In this document: positions 35,081 through 43,309 of the stretch, piece after piece | How the letters are laid out: each line of letters starts with the position of its first letter | How positions within the stretch are numbered: the first letter of the stretch is position 1 | Program-made: the position numbers and the translations under genes | NCBI GenBank assembly: GCA_900466005.1 | Contig: UEGQ01000012.1 | Span: forward strand, 121,876-185,875 | Direction: 5' to 3' | Length of the DNA stretch: 64,000 bases | DNA from: Hyphomicrobiales bacterium | GTDB lineage: Bacteria > Pseudomonadota > Alphaproteobacteria > Rhizobiales > Rhizobiaceae | The notes under the pieces: generated by a model | What the model was told of the DNA's origin: nothing | Seen by the model: the letters and a program-made list of their open reading frames with translations, nothing else | Databases searched by the model: none

Positions 35081-36808
35081 ATGAGAAAAGTCCTGATCGC
35101 CAACCGCGGCGAGATCGCCGTGCGGATCATCCGCGCCTGTCGCGACTACGGCCTGCAGTCGGTCGCCGTCTACGCCGATCCCGATATGGACGCGCTCTTC
35201 GTGCGGCTCGCCGACGAGGCCTACGGGCTTTCTGGTATCCGGCCGGCGGAGACCTATCTCGACATCGACAAGCTGATCGCGGTCGCCCGCCGCTCCGGCG
35301 CCGATGCGGTCCATCCGGGCTACGGTTTCCTCTCGGAGCGTGCAGAGTTCGCCAGCGCGGTGATCGAGGCCGGCCTCACCTGGATCGGGCCGGACCCGCA
35401 GGTGATCGAGGCGCTCGGCGACAAGGTCGAGGCGCGGCGGATCGCAACCAGCGTCGGCGCGCCGCTCGTTGCCGGCAGCGACGGTCCCGTCTCGTCCTCG
35501 GCCGAAGTGTTCGCCTTTGCCGAAGCGCATGGCCTGCCGGTCGCGATCAAGGCCGCCCATGGTGGCGGCGGCCGCGGCATGAAGGTCGCCTGGAAGATGG
35601 AAGAGATCCCCGAGCTCTATGAATCCGCCGTCCGCGAGGCAACCGCCGCCTTCGGCCGCGGCGAATGCTTCCTCGAGCGTTTCCTCGACCGCCCGCGGCA
35701 CGTCGAGGCGCAGGTGATCGCCGACAGGCTCGGCAATGTGGTCGTGCTCGGCACCCGCGACTGCTCGCTGCAGCGACGCAACCAGAAGCTCGTCGAGGAG
35801 GCGCCGGCCCCTTTCCTGACCGACGCCCAGCGCGAGACGATCCACGACGCGTCGCGCAGGATCTGTGCGGCGGCCGGCTATTCCGGCGCCGGCACGGTCG
35901 AATTCCTCCTCGGTGTCGACGGCACCATCTCTTTCCTGGAAGTGAACACCCGCCTGCAGGTAGAGCATCCGGTGACCGAGGAAACGACCGGCCTCGACCT
36001 CGTGGTCGAGCAGTTCCGCATCGCCGAGGGCCTGCCGCTTCGCGTCACCGAGACGCCGGCGCCGCGCGGCCACGCGATCGAATTCCGCATCAATGCCGAG
36101 GATCCCGGCCGCGGCTTCCTGCCGACTCCCGGTCGCATCGGCGCCTTCGTGCCACCGTCCGGTCCCGGCATTCGCCTCGACAGCGGCGTCGAGACCGGTT
36201 CCTCGATCCCCGGCGTCTTCGATTCGCTCGTGGCGAAGCTCATCGTCACCGGCGCGACGCGGGAAGAGGCGCTCAAACGCGCCCGCCGGGCGCTTGCCGA
36301 GTTCCGGATCGAAGGCGTGTCGACCGTGCTTCCCTTCCACCGCGCGGCGATCGAGGCGGAGGATTTTGTCGGCGAGGACGGCTTCAAGGTCCATACCCGC
36401 TGGATCGAGAGCGAATTCGCCGGCCGGCTGGAGGCGGAAGCGCGGCCGGAACCGGTCTCCGAGCCCGCGCTGGTCCGCACCCATGTCGAGATTGACGGCC
36501 GGCGGCACGAGCTTGCCCTTCCGGCACTGCTCTTCCAGGGTTTTGCGGCAGCACCCGCCGGCGCAAACGCACCTCGGGCCACGCCGGCTGCGGACCCGGC
36601 CGTCCTCTCGGCGCCGATCGCCGGAACACTGCAGGCCTGGAAGATCGCCGACGGCGACAAGGTGGAAAAGGGTGACCTGCTCGCCGTGATGGAGGCGATG
36701 AAGATGGAAACGCAGGTGACGGCGACCCGCAGCGGCACTTTCCGCATTGTCGCCGGAACTGGCAGCTATCTCGAAGCCGGCGCCACCCTTGGCCGCTACG
36801 AGGAGTAG
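35081..36808 (+). CDS. Biotin carboxylase-BCCP fusion (acyl/urea carboxylase alpha type)
   Basis: A 575-residue protein. The biotin carboxylase domain (residues 1-445) has the usual N-terminus [18 protein letters not shown], the ATP-grasp loop [11 protein letters not shown] and the catalytic [14 protein letters not shown]. The C-terminal biotinyl domain has the attachment site EAMKM with Lys541. There is no carboxyltransferase domain in the protein itself. It ends the operon 11 nt behind pxpBC, whose domains could serve as that carboxyltransferase, so the pair would equal a split urea-carboxylase-type enzyme. Confidence 0.93.
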   Translation: MRKVLIANRGEIAVRIIRACRDYGLQSVAVYADPDMDALFVRLADEAYGLSGIRPAETYLDIDKLIAVARRSGADAVHPGYGFLSERAEFASAVIEAGLTWIGPDPQVIEALGDKVEARRIATSVGAPLVAGSDGPVSSSAEVFAFAEAHGLPVAIKAAHGGGGRGMKVAWKMEEIPELYESAVREATAAFGRGECFLERFLDRPRHVEAQVIADRLGNVVVLGTRDCSLQRRNQKLVEEAPAPFLTDAQRETIHDASRRICAAAGYSGAGTVEFLLGVDGTISFLEVNTRLQVEHPVTEETTGLDLVVEQFRIAEGLPLRVTETPAPRGHAIEFRINAEDPGRGFLPTPGRIGAFVPPSGPGIRLDSGVETGSSIPGVFDSLVAKLIVTGATREEALKRARRALAEFRIEGVSTVLPFHRAAIEAEDFVGEDGFKVHTRWIESEFAGRLEAEARPEPVSEPALVRTHVEIDGRRHELALPALLFQGFAAAPAGANAPRATPAADPAVLSAPIAGTLQAWKIADGDKVEKGDLLAVMEAMKMETQVTATRSGTFRIVAGTGSYLEAGATLGRYEE

Positions 36809-37010
36809 AAGGTCGGTGGTGCTTTGGCCGGCCCACTCCGATCTGGTTCCATCGCGGGAGACAGTTTGGATCATCGGCAGTCCATTTCCGAGGCCGCCGA
36901 TCGCGTTGTGCCGGGTTCAGATCGAGGTCGCGAATATCCTTGGACCATAACACCGATAATTCAATATGATACGGACATATCCTCCGCGTTCGGCAAGCGC
37001 CTTGGATCTA

Positions 37011-37133
37011 GAAAGCCGGTATCCGGAAAACGCCGGTCGACTCCATCGCCACGCTCGTCACGCGCCAGGATCTGAACCAGGCAGCCAGATCATGCAGATC
37101 GTGGGTGAAGGTGCCGAAACAGCGTGTCGGCAT
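37011..37133 (-). pseudogene. IS110 family transposase fragment
   Basis: Forty or so codons read CFGTFTHDLHDLAAWF, then VTSVAMESTGVFRIPAF, which is the N-terminal DEDD-domain segment of IS110-type transposases. Both ends are truncated: a stop follows at once and the upstream reading frame is unrelated. It marks an old insertion between the pxp operon and the hipBA module. Confidence 0.7.
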
Positions 37134-37305
37134 AAGATCGGTTCGTGATGTGTGATCCGGTTCCGGAAGATGAGTAGATAGACGCGAGCGACGAAGCTGC
37201 CGAACAGACCCGACGACTGGTTCATTACTTCCCGAGCTCGCCCAAGGAGTTGTTTGAAGATGAGAGATGTGCCCACGCCGGTCGGCGACAGCAGCGCATC
37301 TAGGA

Positions 37306-37581
37306 TCAACCATGCGCCGTAAGCGACGCCTGGCGCTTGAAGGAGACTAGGGCACAGGCCATTGGCGTCTTAGAGGCGCTGGCGCGGGTCACCAACTCCG
37401 GTAGCTTGTACTGAAAGAATAGCGGAACCGCGGGGAAGCTGATCTGGCCGTCATAGTCCAGGATCGCCTCCTGCACGAGGGTGGGAAAGACCGGCGCGCC
37501 TGTGAGGGCCGTTGCCGAACCGCGGATCAGGTTTTCCATGAACGCGTAGCCAAAAGAAAACTCTGTAGATCCAACCTTCAT
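37306..37581 (-). CDS. Hypothetical protein, probably truncated
   Basis: A 91-residue frame opening MKVGSTEFSFGYAF, with VFPTLVQEAILDY and VPLFFQYKLPEL, which looks like the N-terminal part of a longer uncharacterised family. After about residue 65 the composition changes and the frame stops, so the gene seems cut. I recognise no function. Sequence around it is AT-richer than the operons on either side, fitting a foreign insertion. Confidence 0.4.
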   Translation of the reverse strand: MKVGSTEFSFGYAFMENLIRGSATALTGAPVFPTLVQEAILDYDGQISFPAVPLFFQYKLPELVTRASASKTPMACALVSFKRQASLTAHG

Positions 37582-37639
37582 AGCAGCCCAACCCGCCCCT
37601 TGACTTTATCGCATTGCCGCTGCCCGGCTCTTATCTTCT

Positions 37640-37775
37640 ATGTACAAAATTCTGGCCATAAGGACAATTTATGACCAGTCAAATGAACAAGACTTGACTT
37701 CACCTCAAGCGCCATGACATGATGTGCAAAATTCTGGACGTGAGAAGCCATCATGTCCACTTAAATGAACAAAAC
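37640..37775. repeat. 54-bp imperfect direct repeat in the hipBA promoter
   Basis: Two 54-nt copies (37640-37693 and 37722-37775) lie 82 nt apart. Both start ATGTRCAAAATTCTGG and end AAATGAACAARAC, with a more variable middle. The second copy runs into the first possible hipB start (37765). They are probably tandem operators for the HipB repressor. Confidence 0.65.
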
Positions 37776-38118
37776 AGGTGTCTCTGTGCCGCGCCAGAGA
37801 AGCTATTCAAGAGTCACCCGCCAAGCCCTCACTATGCTCGGCAAGCTGATCCGCGTCGGCCGCGCCGAGCGCGGCCTGACCGCGCAGGAACTGGCGGATC
37901 GCGCCGGCATTAGCCGCACGACCCTTTCCAGCATCGAAAAAGGCGCGCCGGGTCCCGAGATCGGCATAGTCTTCGAAGTCGCCTCCATCGTTGGCGTGCG
38001 CCTGTTCGACTATGACGAGCGCACGCTCCAGCTGCACAATGCGCGCCTCGACGAAAAACTGACCCTGCTGCCTAAGAGCGTTCGCCGCAATGTAAAGGAG
38101 GTCGATGATGACTTCTAA
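37765..38118 (+). CDS. hipB: HipB-like XRE antitoxin/repressor
   Basis: A 117-residue protein with an XRE helix-turn-helix at about residues 25-78 (GLTAQELADRAGIS, then TLSSIEKG). It is expected to neutralise the HipA kinase and repress its own operon. The ATG at 37765 lies in the second promoter repeat; a start at Met24 (37834) would give the core domain only. It overlaps hipA by 14 nt. Confidence 0.85.
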   Translation: MNKTGVSVPRQRSYSRVTRQALTMLGKLIRVGRAERGLTAQELADRAGISRTTLSSIEKGAPGPEIGIVFEVASIVGVRLFDYDERTLQLHNARLDEKLTLLPKSVRRNVKEVDDDF

Positions 38119-39430
38119 GGCGGATGCGACAGAAGCCTTTGTCTGGATGTGGCTGCCCGGGGCTACGGAGCCGGTGGTGGCCGGCCGCCTCGACCAGGAT
38201 GGCGAGCGCCTGCTCTTTACCTACGGCGCCAGCTACCGCCGCCGTAAGAGCGCTATTCCCATCTACGAGCCGGAGCTCCCCCTCCAGGAAGGCGTCATTG
38301 CGCCCATCAACGGCCTGACCATGGCCAGCTGCATTCGCGACGGCTCGCCGGACGCCTGGGGCCGCCGTGTCATCATCAACAGGCTGACGGGCAAGAAGCC
38401 CGACGCTGCTGGCGTGCCGGAGATCAGCGAGCTGATCTTCCTGCTCCAGTCGGGCTCCGACCGCATCGGCGCACTCGATTTCCAGGCATCCGCTACGGAG
38501 TATGTACCCCGCCTTGCCGCGCAGGCGTCGCTCGATGAACTCCTCGAAGGGGCCGAACTCATCGAAAAGGGCGTCCCTCTTACTCCGGCGCTCGACCAGG
38601 CCCTCAATCACGGCACCTCGATCGGCGGCGCGCGCCCCAAGGCGCTGATCGATGACGACACGAAGAAGTTCATCGCCAAATTCTCCGCCGCCAACGACAC
38701 CTACAGCGTCGTGAAAGCCGAATTCATCGCGATGAAGCTTGCAGCTGCTTGCGGACTCAACGCCGCGCCCGTGTCGATGACCCGTACCGCCCATAAGGAT
38801 GTGCTGCTGATCGAGCGCTTCGACCGCACGCACACAAAAAACGGCTGGACGCGCAAGGCCATGGTCTCGGCCCTGACCATGCTGGGCCTTGATGAAATGA
38901 TGGCCCGCTATGCCTCATACGAAGACCTGGCCGAACTCATCCGCCACTGCTTCACGAACCCCAAGGACACGCTGAAGGAACTCTATGGGCGGATCTGCTT
39001 CAACGTGCTGTGCGGCAATACCGACGACCACGCCCGCAACCATGCCGCCTTCTGGGACGGCAAGATGCTCACGCTCACCCCCGCCTATGACATCTGTCCG
39101 CAAGGCCGCACAGGCAACGAAGCCACGCAGGCAATGCTTATTAAGGGCGAGGGCCGCGCCAGCACGCTCGCCACATTGATTTCCGCCGCGCCGGATTATC
39201 ACCTAAAGGAAACTGATGCCGCTGCCCTGATCGAACGCCAGATCACGACCATCGCCGAGCACTGGCAGGGGGTCTGCGACGAAGCAGACGTGAGCCCCGT
39301 CGACCGCAAACTGTTCGCCGGGCGCCAGTTTCTCAACAGCTATGCCCTCGAAGGGCTTGAGAACCACAAGCCACTGCGAAACGTCTTCCAGACCGCGCGA
39401 AACACATTGATTGCCAGCGGAGGCGCCTGA
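38105..39430 (+). CDS. hipA: HipA-like serine/threonine kinase toxin
   Basis: A 441-residue HipA family kinase. The catalytic loop is GNTDDHARNH (residues 304-313, catalytic Asp near 308) and the metal-binding motif region follows as TPAYDI. The N-terminal couple_hipA domain includes GSPDAWGRR. HipA of E. coli phosphorylates a tRNA synthetase and causes growth arrest; the target here is unknown. It begins ATGATG inside the end of hipB, so the two are co-translated. Confidence 0.92.
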   Translation: MMTSKADATEAFVWMWLPGATEPVVAGRLDQDGERLLFTYGASYRRRKSAIPIYEPELPLQEGVIAPINGLTMASCIRDGSPDAWGRRVIINRLTGKKPDAAGVPEISELIFLLQSGSDRIGALDFQASATEYVPRLAAQASLDELLEGAELIEKGVPLTPALDQALNHGTSIGGARPKALIDDDTKKFIAKFSAANDTYSVVKAEFIAMKLAAACGLNAAPVSMTRTAHKDVLLIERFDRTHTKNGWTRKAMVSALTMLGLDEMMARYASYEDLAELIRHCFTNPKDTLKELYGRICFNVLCGNTDDHARNHAAFWDGKMLTLTPAYDICPQGRTGNEATQAMLIKGEGRASTLATLISAAPDYHLKETDAAALIERQITTIAEHWQGVCDEADVSPVDRKLFAGRQFLNSYALEGLENHKPLRNVFQTARNTLIASGGA

Positions 39431-39699
39431 AAATGACGGCCCCAAGCAGGTCAAAATACGCGCATGGCCGGGAGCTCTTCTTCACGCTGCTGGCTTTCCT
39501 CGGCAGGAGGCCGCCGAAGAAGGGTCGACATTCTCGACGTGAAAAGCGGCCCGATCGCTTCGGCAGAGAAGCGGAAAGCGGGAGTGTCTCACTGTCATCA
39601 AGTCAAGCCTGAGCATAGGCAAAGGCGATATCGCCATGCCTGTCCCGCATGAATTGACTGACAAGGCGACCTCCCACCAGACATTCAGAACCTTGCCAG

Positions 39700-40152
39700 T
39701 CATGGTCTGTGCTCGCTCACGACGCCATCGATCTTCACGCCATTCTTGCCGCCGAGCCGATCCACAAAGTTGATGTCGACGATGGAGGCGAAGAGGGCGC
39801 CGGCAATTACCGGAGCCGCGACGCCGGCTGCGGCAAAGAGCGGTCCTCCACCTTCGATGAGAACCTGCCGCAGATTCGCCGTCTGATCGTGATCGAGGAT
39901 CAGCGTCCATACCGGACCCTTCATCCTGAACTCGCCGGCCGACGGGCCTTCTCGAACGATCTCGTGGATCGCCCTATAGGTCTCGGGATCGGCCAGGAAG
40001 TGGTCGATGTCGAACGCGCCGCCATGCAGGAGCAGCCCTCGTTGCGACCGGTCGGGATCGGGAACACGATCCTCGACGCGCCCGATCGGCCCACCGCGAT
40101 CGGCGCGGCCTTCAACCTGTCCTTCGGCACCTCCTATCGGTCGGAGAACCAT
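39700..40152 (-). CDS. Hypothetical protein
   Basis: A 150-residue protein of unknown function. The C-terminal half has FDIDHFLADPETYRAIHEIV and a hydrophobic alanine-rich stretch (GPLFAAAGVAAPVIAGALFA) that could be one membrane segment. The ATG at 40152 is preferred over 40164 because GGAGGG lies 6-8 nt upstream. It is the third gene of a leftward group behind a cupin protein and a small membrane protein. The N-terminal third is rich in Arg/Gly and may not be conserved. Confidence 0.5.
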   Translation of the reverse strand: MVLRPIGGAEGQVEGRADRGGPIGRVEDRVPDPDRSQRGLLLHGGAFDIDHFLADPETYRAIHEIVREGPSAGEFRMKGPVWTLILDHDQTANLRQVLIEGGGPLFAAAGVAAPVIAGALFASIVDINFVDRLGGKNGVKIDGVVSEHRP

Positions 40153-40195
40153 CTGTCCCTCCATCGTTCAACAGGATAGCTCGTTGCCCGTCACG

Positions 40196-40615
40196 TCAGG
40201 CGGATTGCACGAGTCCTTGTTCGACTGTCCTCCCTTCGGGCACGTCCGCCGTCTTCCGGCTACGGAAGACCACCACGGCAAACAGGAGCATCGATGCAAG
40301 GGTGAGAACCGAACCGACCTTGGCCAGCAATTCGCCTGCACCCGTAAGGGCCATGGCTATGCCCGGAACGATCAACACCACGCCGGCGGTGGCCACGGCG
40401 AAATGCACCTTTGCCAGTAGATGTTCGCCGGCCGCGGGAACGAGGTGATAGTAGATGCCGAAGAGGGCGAGCGTCACCCAGCCGACGAGATTGAGGTGGG
40501 CGTGGGCTGCCGCCAGCGTGTGGTCGCCGGTCGCGGCCATGATGATGCCCCAGATCATTCCGAGCATCACGTAGACGATCGCCGTCATGAAAAACCAGAA
40601 GGAGATGCCACGCAT
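40196..40615 (-). CDS. Small membrane protein resembling cytochrome oxidase subunit I segment
   Basis: A 139-residue protein with four hydrophobic segments. The motif AHAHLNLVGWVTLALFGIYY is shared with heme-copper oxidase subunit I and NnrS-type proteins, where the histidines bind heme. Only a small part of an oxidase is present, so it is not a working oxidase alone. AGGAG precedes the ATG at 40615. It lies between the cupin gene and a hypothetical gene. Confidence 0.65.
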   Translation of the reverse strand: MRGISFWFFMTAIVYVMLGMIWGIIMAATGDHTLAAAHAHLNLVGWVTLALFGIYYHLVPAAGEHLLAKVHFAVATAGVVLIVPGIAMALTGAGELLAKVGSVLTLASMLLFAVVVFRSRKTADVPEGRTVEQGLVQSA

Positions 40616-40644
40616 GTCCGTTGCTCCTGTTCGCGATGATGGGA

Positions 40645-41091
40645 TCAGGCCACGCCGAGCGGCGGCCCGGTGAATGTCACGCCGAAACGCGTGCCGATCG
40701 CGGTGACCTGATCCATGTCTTCGGGGATACGGCAATTGTGTTCGGCCACTTCGGCAAAGAAACCTTCGAAGCCGCCGGGGGTCATGATGGTGAGCATTCG
40801 TGCCGGCAGATCGCCGACGACCCGGAACGTGTGCTCCGTGCCGCGCGGAACGACGACGACGCTGCCCGGACCTTCCAGTCGTCTTTGGCCATCCATCCAG
40901 AACTCCACTTCGCCGGACTGGATGTGAAAGGTCTCGTCCTCGCGATTATGGATGTGGCGGGGAGGGCCATAGCCCGGCTGGTCGAGGCTCTCGAAGATGC
41001 CGACGCGCGCCCGCGTCTGCTCCGCCGTCAGGGAAATCCTGTAGGTCGTACCGAGCCACTGGACGCTATAGGGTACCGGACGCGCAACCAT
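40645..41091 (-). CDS. Cupin domain protein
   Basis: A 148-residue single cupin. Motif 1 is GPPRHIHNREDETFHIQSGEVEF and motif 2 is VPRGTEHTF; together they supply the His/Glu metal ligands. A GGGAGG site precedes the ATG. It is divergent from a LysR regulator with a clear palindrome between, so it probably is that regulator's target. Quercetinase-like dioxygenase or small-molecule binding are possible; no reaction can be assigned. Confidence 0.82.
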   Translation of the reverse strand: MVARPVPYSVQWLGTTYRISLTAEQTRARVGIFESLDQPGYGPPRHIHNREDETFHIQSGEVEFWMDGQRRLEGPGSVVVVPRGTEHTFRVVGDLPARMLTIMTPGGFEGFFAEVAEHNCRIPEDMDQVTAIGTRFGVTFTGPPLGVA

Positions 41092-41142
41092 CGAAGCCTC
41101 CCGCCGCCGTGATTAATGCGGGAAAGCGTGCCAGATCGGAAT

Positions 41143-41170
41143 CTATAATTGAAATCGATAGTTATTATAG
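41143..41170. promoter_or_regulatory. LysR-type operator palindrome
   Basis: A 28-nt palindrome CTATAAT-N14-ATTATAG with a central ATCGAT. Ten of fourteen base pairs match. It ends 14 nt before the LysR start and lies about 50 nt upstream of the cupin gene, an ideal position for divergent autoregulation. Confidence 0.6.
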
Positions 41171-41184
41171 AATAAATTCGTTGA

Positions 41185-42132
41185 ATGAATTTATCGAGCT
41201 TCGACCTCAATCTTCTGCGGGTGCTCGATGCCCTGTTGCACGAGCAATCCACCGTGAAGGCCGGCGAACGCATCGGCCTTTCGCAGCCGGCCGTCTCCTC
41301 CGCGCTCGGCCGGCTTCGGCATGCCTTGAACGATCCGCTCTTCGTGCGCGAGGGGCAGCGTCTCGTACCCACTGAATATGCGAAAAATCTCGAATTCCCT
41401 CTCCGTCGCATTCTGGAGGATGTCGAGGCCCTCCTCGCCGGGCCTGAGAGCTTCGATCCGGCGAAAGCCGAGCAGAGCTTCAAGATCTCCGGCTCGGACT
41501 TCTTCGCGGAAATGCTGATGCCGCCCCTTGCGAACGCGCTCTCGCGACTGGCGCCGAGAATCCAGGTGCAACTCGTCGACCTTGTCCCTGACAATTATGT
41601 CGGGACGCTCGAAAGGCACGGCATCGACCTCGCCTTCGTGCCGAAGATCGATTTTCCGGCCTGGACCGACAATGTGCCGGCCTTCCGCTCCCGCTTCGTG
41701 ATGATTGCGCGTTCGGGACATCCGCGGCTGGCGCGCGCGGAGGTCCGGCAAGGTGAGACCGTGCCGATCGACCTCTTCTGCGATCTCGGCCATGTGGTGT
41801 TCTCGCCCGAAGGCAAACTCAAGGCCATGGGCGATGCGGCACTTGCCCGGATCGGGCGGGAACGGCGCGTCGTGATGACCCTGCCGGTCTTCGGCGGCGT
41901 CGTTAACGCGGTCGCGGGAAGCGACCTCGTCGCGCTCTTGCCGGAACAACTCGCGCGCAAGGTGACCCCCCGTCTGGGCCTCGCGATCTACACGCCACCC
42001 ATGCGGATCAATCCGGTTCAGATCTGCATGATCTGGCACAGGCGCAACACCAATCACCCGACCCACCGCTGGCTGCGGGACCTGGTTTTGGAGCTTCTTG
42101 CACCCTTGAACGACGATGAAGAACGGGCGTAG
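41185..42132 (+). CDS. LysR family regulator (NodD-like subgroup)
   Basis: A 315-residue LysR regulator opening MNLSSFDLNLLRVLDALL as in the NodD/SyrM/LinR subgroup. The helix-turn-helix is KAGERIGLSQPAVSSALGRLR (about residues 26-46). It is divergent from the cupin gene and shares the palindrome at 41143-41170. The effector is unknown. Confidence 0.9.
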   Translation: MNLSSFDLNLLRVLDALLHEQSTVKAGERIGLSQPAVSSALGRLRHALNDPLFVREGQRLVPTEYAKNLEFPLRRILEDVEALLAGPESFDPAKAEQSFKISGSDFFAEMLMPPLANALSRLAPRIQVQLVDLVPDNYVGTLERHGIDLAFVPKIDFPAWTDNVPAFRSRFVMIARSGHPRLARAEVRQGETVPIDLFCDLGHVVFSPEGKLKAMGDAALARIGRERRVVMTLPVFGGVVNAVAGSDLVALLPEQLARKVTPRLGLAIYTPPMRINPVQICMIWHRRNTNHPTHRWLRDLVLELLAPLNDDEERA

Positions 42133-42198
42133 TTCGACGTTCGAGAACGACGGCTCTCACAGATCGTTGATCCTCGCGAGGGGAACTCCGAGAAGGAC

Positions 42199-42397
42199 CT
42201 AGGCGAAAGGGGATTTCAGGAGGTTCCGCACTGCCGACATCGCCGATGGCAGCGAATGCACGAACGCGTTCGCATTGGCCGGATAGCTCTCGTCATCCGC
42301 GCCGTCGATGATCCTGTCTTCAATGCCGAGATCATCGCAGGCAGCGGCTTCAAGATCGGATCGATCGATAAAGATGCCGTAAATCGTAAATCAGAAT
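42199..42397 (-). pseudogene. Possible 3' end of a lost gene
   Basis: Read leftwards from 42397 there are about 65 codons with coding-like composition, containing LIYGIFIDRSDLEAA, then CDDLGIEDRI and a C-terminal VRNLLKSPFA before TAG at 42199-42201. An in-frame TAA lies directly upstream and no start is present. I do not recognise the family. It may be the tail of a deleted gene. Confidence 0.3.
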
Positions 42398-42410
42398 TTC
42401 GATTTACGGC
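42376..42410. other. Inverted repeat
   Basis: An 11-bp perfect inverted repeat, GCCGTAAATCG and CGATTTACGGC, with a 13-nt loop. It has no U-tract. It could be a regulator site or the scar of a mobile element. Confidence 0.45.
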
Positions 42411-42961
42411 CAACATTGCATGCAAGAAATTGTGAGCCGGCAGGTTGGCCTCGACTGGTTGTCGGTTCTTGCGTCGCGGCTCCTGTCATGACCCCACCGA
42501 AGGGTCTGACTGGAGATCGGAGCGGTTCTGTGCGTCAAACTCTGCGAGTTGGCGGTCATGAAGCTGGCTATTGCACGCGAGCAATAGCAAACCGCGCTGA
42601 TGCGGGCTTGCTTCTTCGAAGCGCCATTTTCCGCTCGAAACACCTCCGGCAACACCAATGCCGATCATCTCCAGCAGCCCAGCGGGCTGGGAGACGTGAA
42701 TGTCTGTCACTGCGGCGCCGCGCGCCTCATTTCCAGTCGTGGTCATTACCAGGCCGCCCATCATGATATGAGGTGGCGGAACTTAACCGGTTTGCTGTGA
42801 CCATCCGCCTTTCGGAATTTGCACAACCTTCAGCACCTTACCCGAAAATAACCCTGCAATTCCGGAGCGCGCCTCCATAAATGCAAGGATGATCCCTGGA
42901 AGAAAAACCCCATAAGATCTTAAACAGCGAACCTCCGACCGGACTTGCAATCATTTTTAAA

Positions 42962-43018
42962 TGCTATTATTTTAGCGCTAAACGCGATAAATTAGGGATA
43001 TGTGCTATTATGATAGCA
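42962..43018. promoter_or_regulatory. Paired operators of the second hipBA module
   Basis: TGCTAT-TATG-ATAGCA (43003-43018) is a perfect palindrome that surrounds the hipB ATG (43010-43012). A related but imperfect copy starting TGCTATTAT lies at 42962-42977, exactly 41 nt upstream. They are probably HipB autorepression sites. Confidence 0.6.
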
Positions 43019-43309
43019 TTTAACTTGTTATCCCCAGCCGAAGTTATCGGAGGCTTGGCGGAAAGAATGAAGCGCCGGAGAATCCAGCACGGACTGACCC
43101 AGCGGGAACTGGCGGCAAGATCGAATGTCTCATACGGATCGCTGAGGCTGTTTGAGGAAAGTGGGAAAATCTCGCTCGAGAGTCTCGTGAAAATTGCCTT
43201 CGTCCTTGAGGCCGAGGCTGAGTTTGATCACTTGTTTCCAAGTCGGCCGCCGCAGAATATCGCTGATATCGTCGATCGTCCTCTTAAGCAGCGGGTTCGC
43301 CGGAAATGA
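43010..43309 (+). CDS. hipB: HipB-like XRE antitoxin/repressor (second module)
   Basis: A 99-residue protein with an XRE helix-turn-helix at about residues 20-60 (GLTQRELAARSNVS, then LRLFEESG). AGGGAT lies 10 nt before the ATG. The start codon is inside the operator palindrome, so binding would block both transcription and the translation start region. It overlaps hipA by 4 nt. It is not close in sequence to the HipB at 37.8 kb. Confidence 0.85.
   Translation: MIAFNLLSPAEVIGGLAERMKRRRIQHGLTQRELAARSNVSYGSLRLFEESGKISLESLVKIAFVLEAEAEFDHLFPSRPPQNIADIVDRPLKQRVRRK

Larger units (their letters stand above)
42133..42961. other. Intergenic with one possible gene remnant
   Basis: About 830 nt between the LysR gene and the second hipBA module. 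Apart from the small leftward fragment at 42199-42397 and the hairpin at 42376-42410 described separately, I see no convincing gene. The DNA becomes clearly AT-rich after 42800. Confidence 0.5.

Noticed and set aside
34925..36874. A 649-codon open frame on the minus strand opposite the biotin carboxylase gene
   Set aside because: It is a mirror of GC-rich codon use in the real gene, has no family motifs and no ribosome-binding site.
37640..37775. CRISPR array
   Set aside because: There are only two copies, the repeats are imperfect and too long, and no cas gene is nearby.
42486..42764. A 92-codon minus-strand gene between LysR and the second hipBA
   Set aside because: I see no family motif and no good ribosome-binding site, and codon use is irregular.
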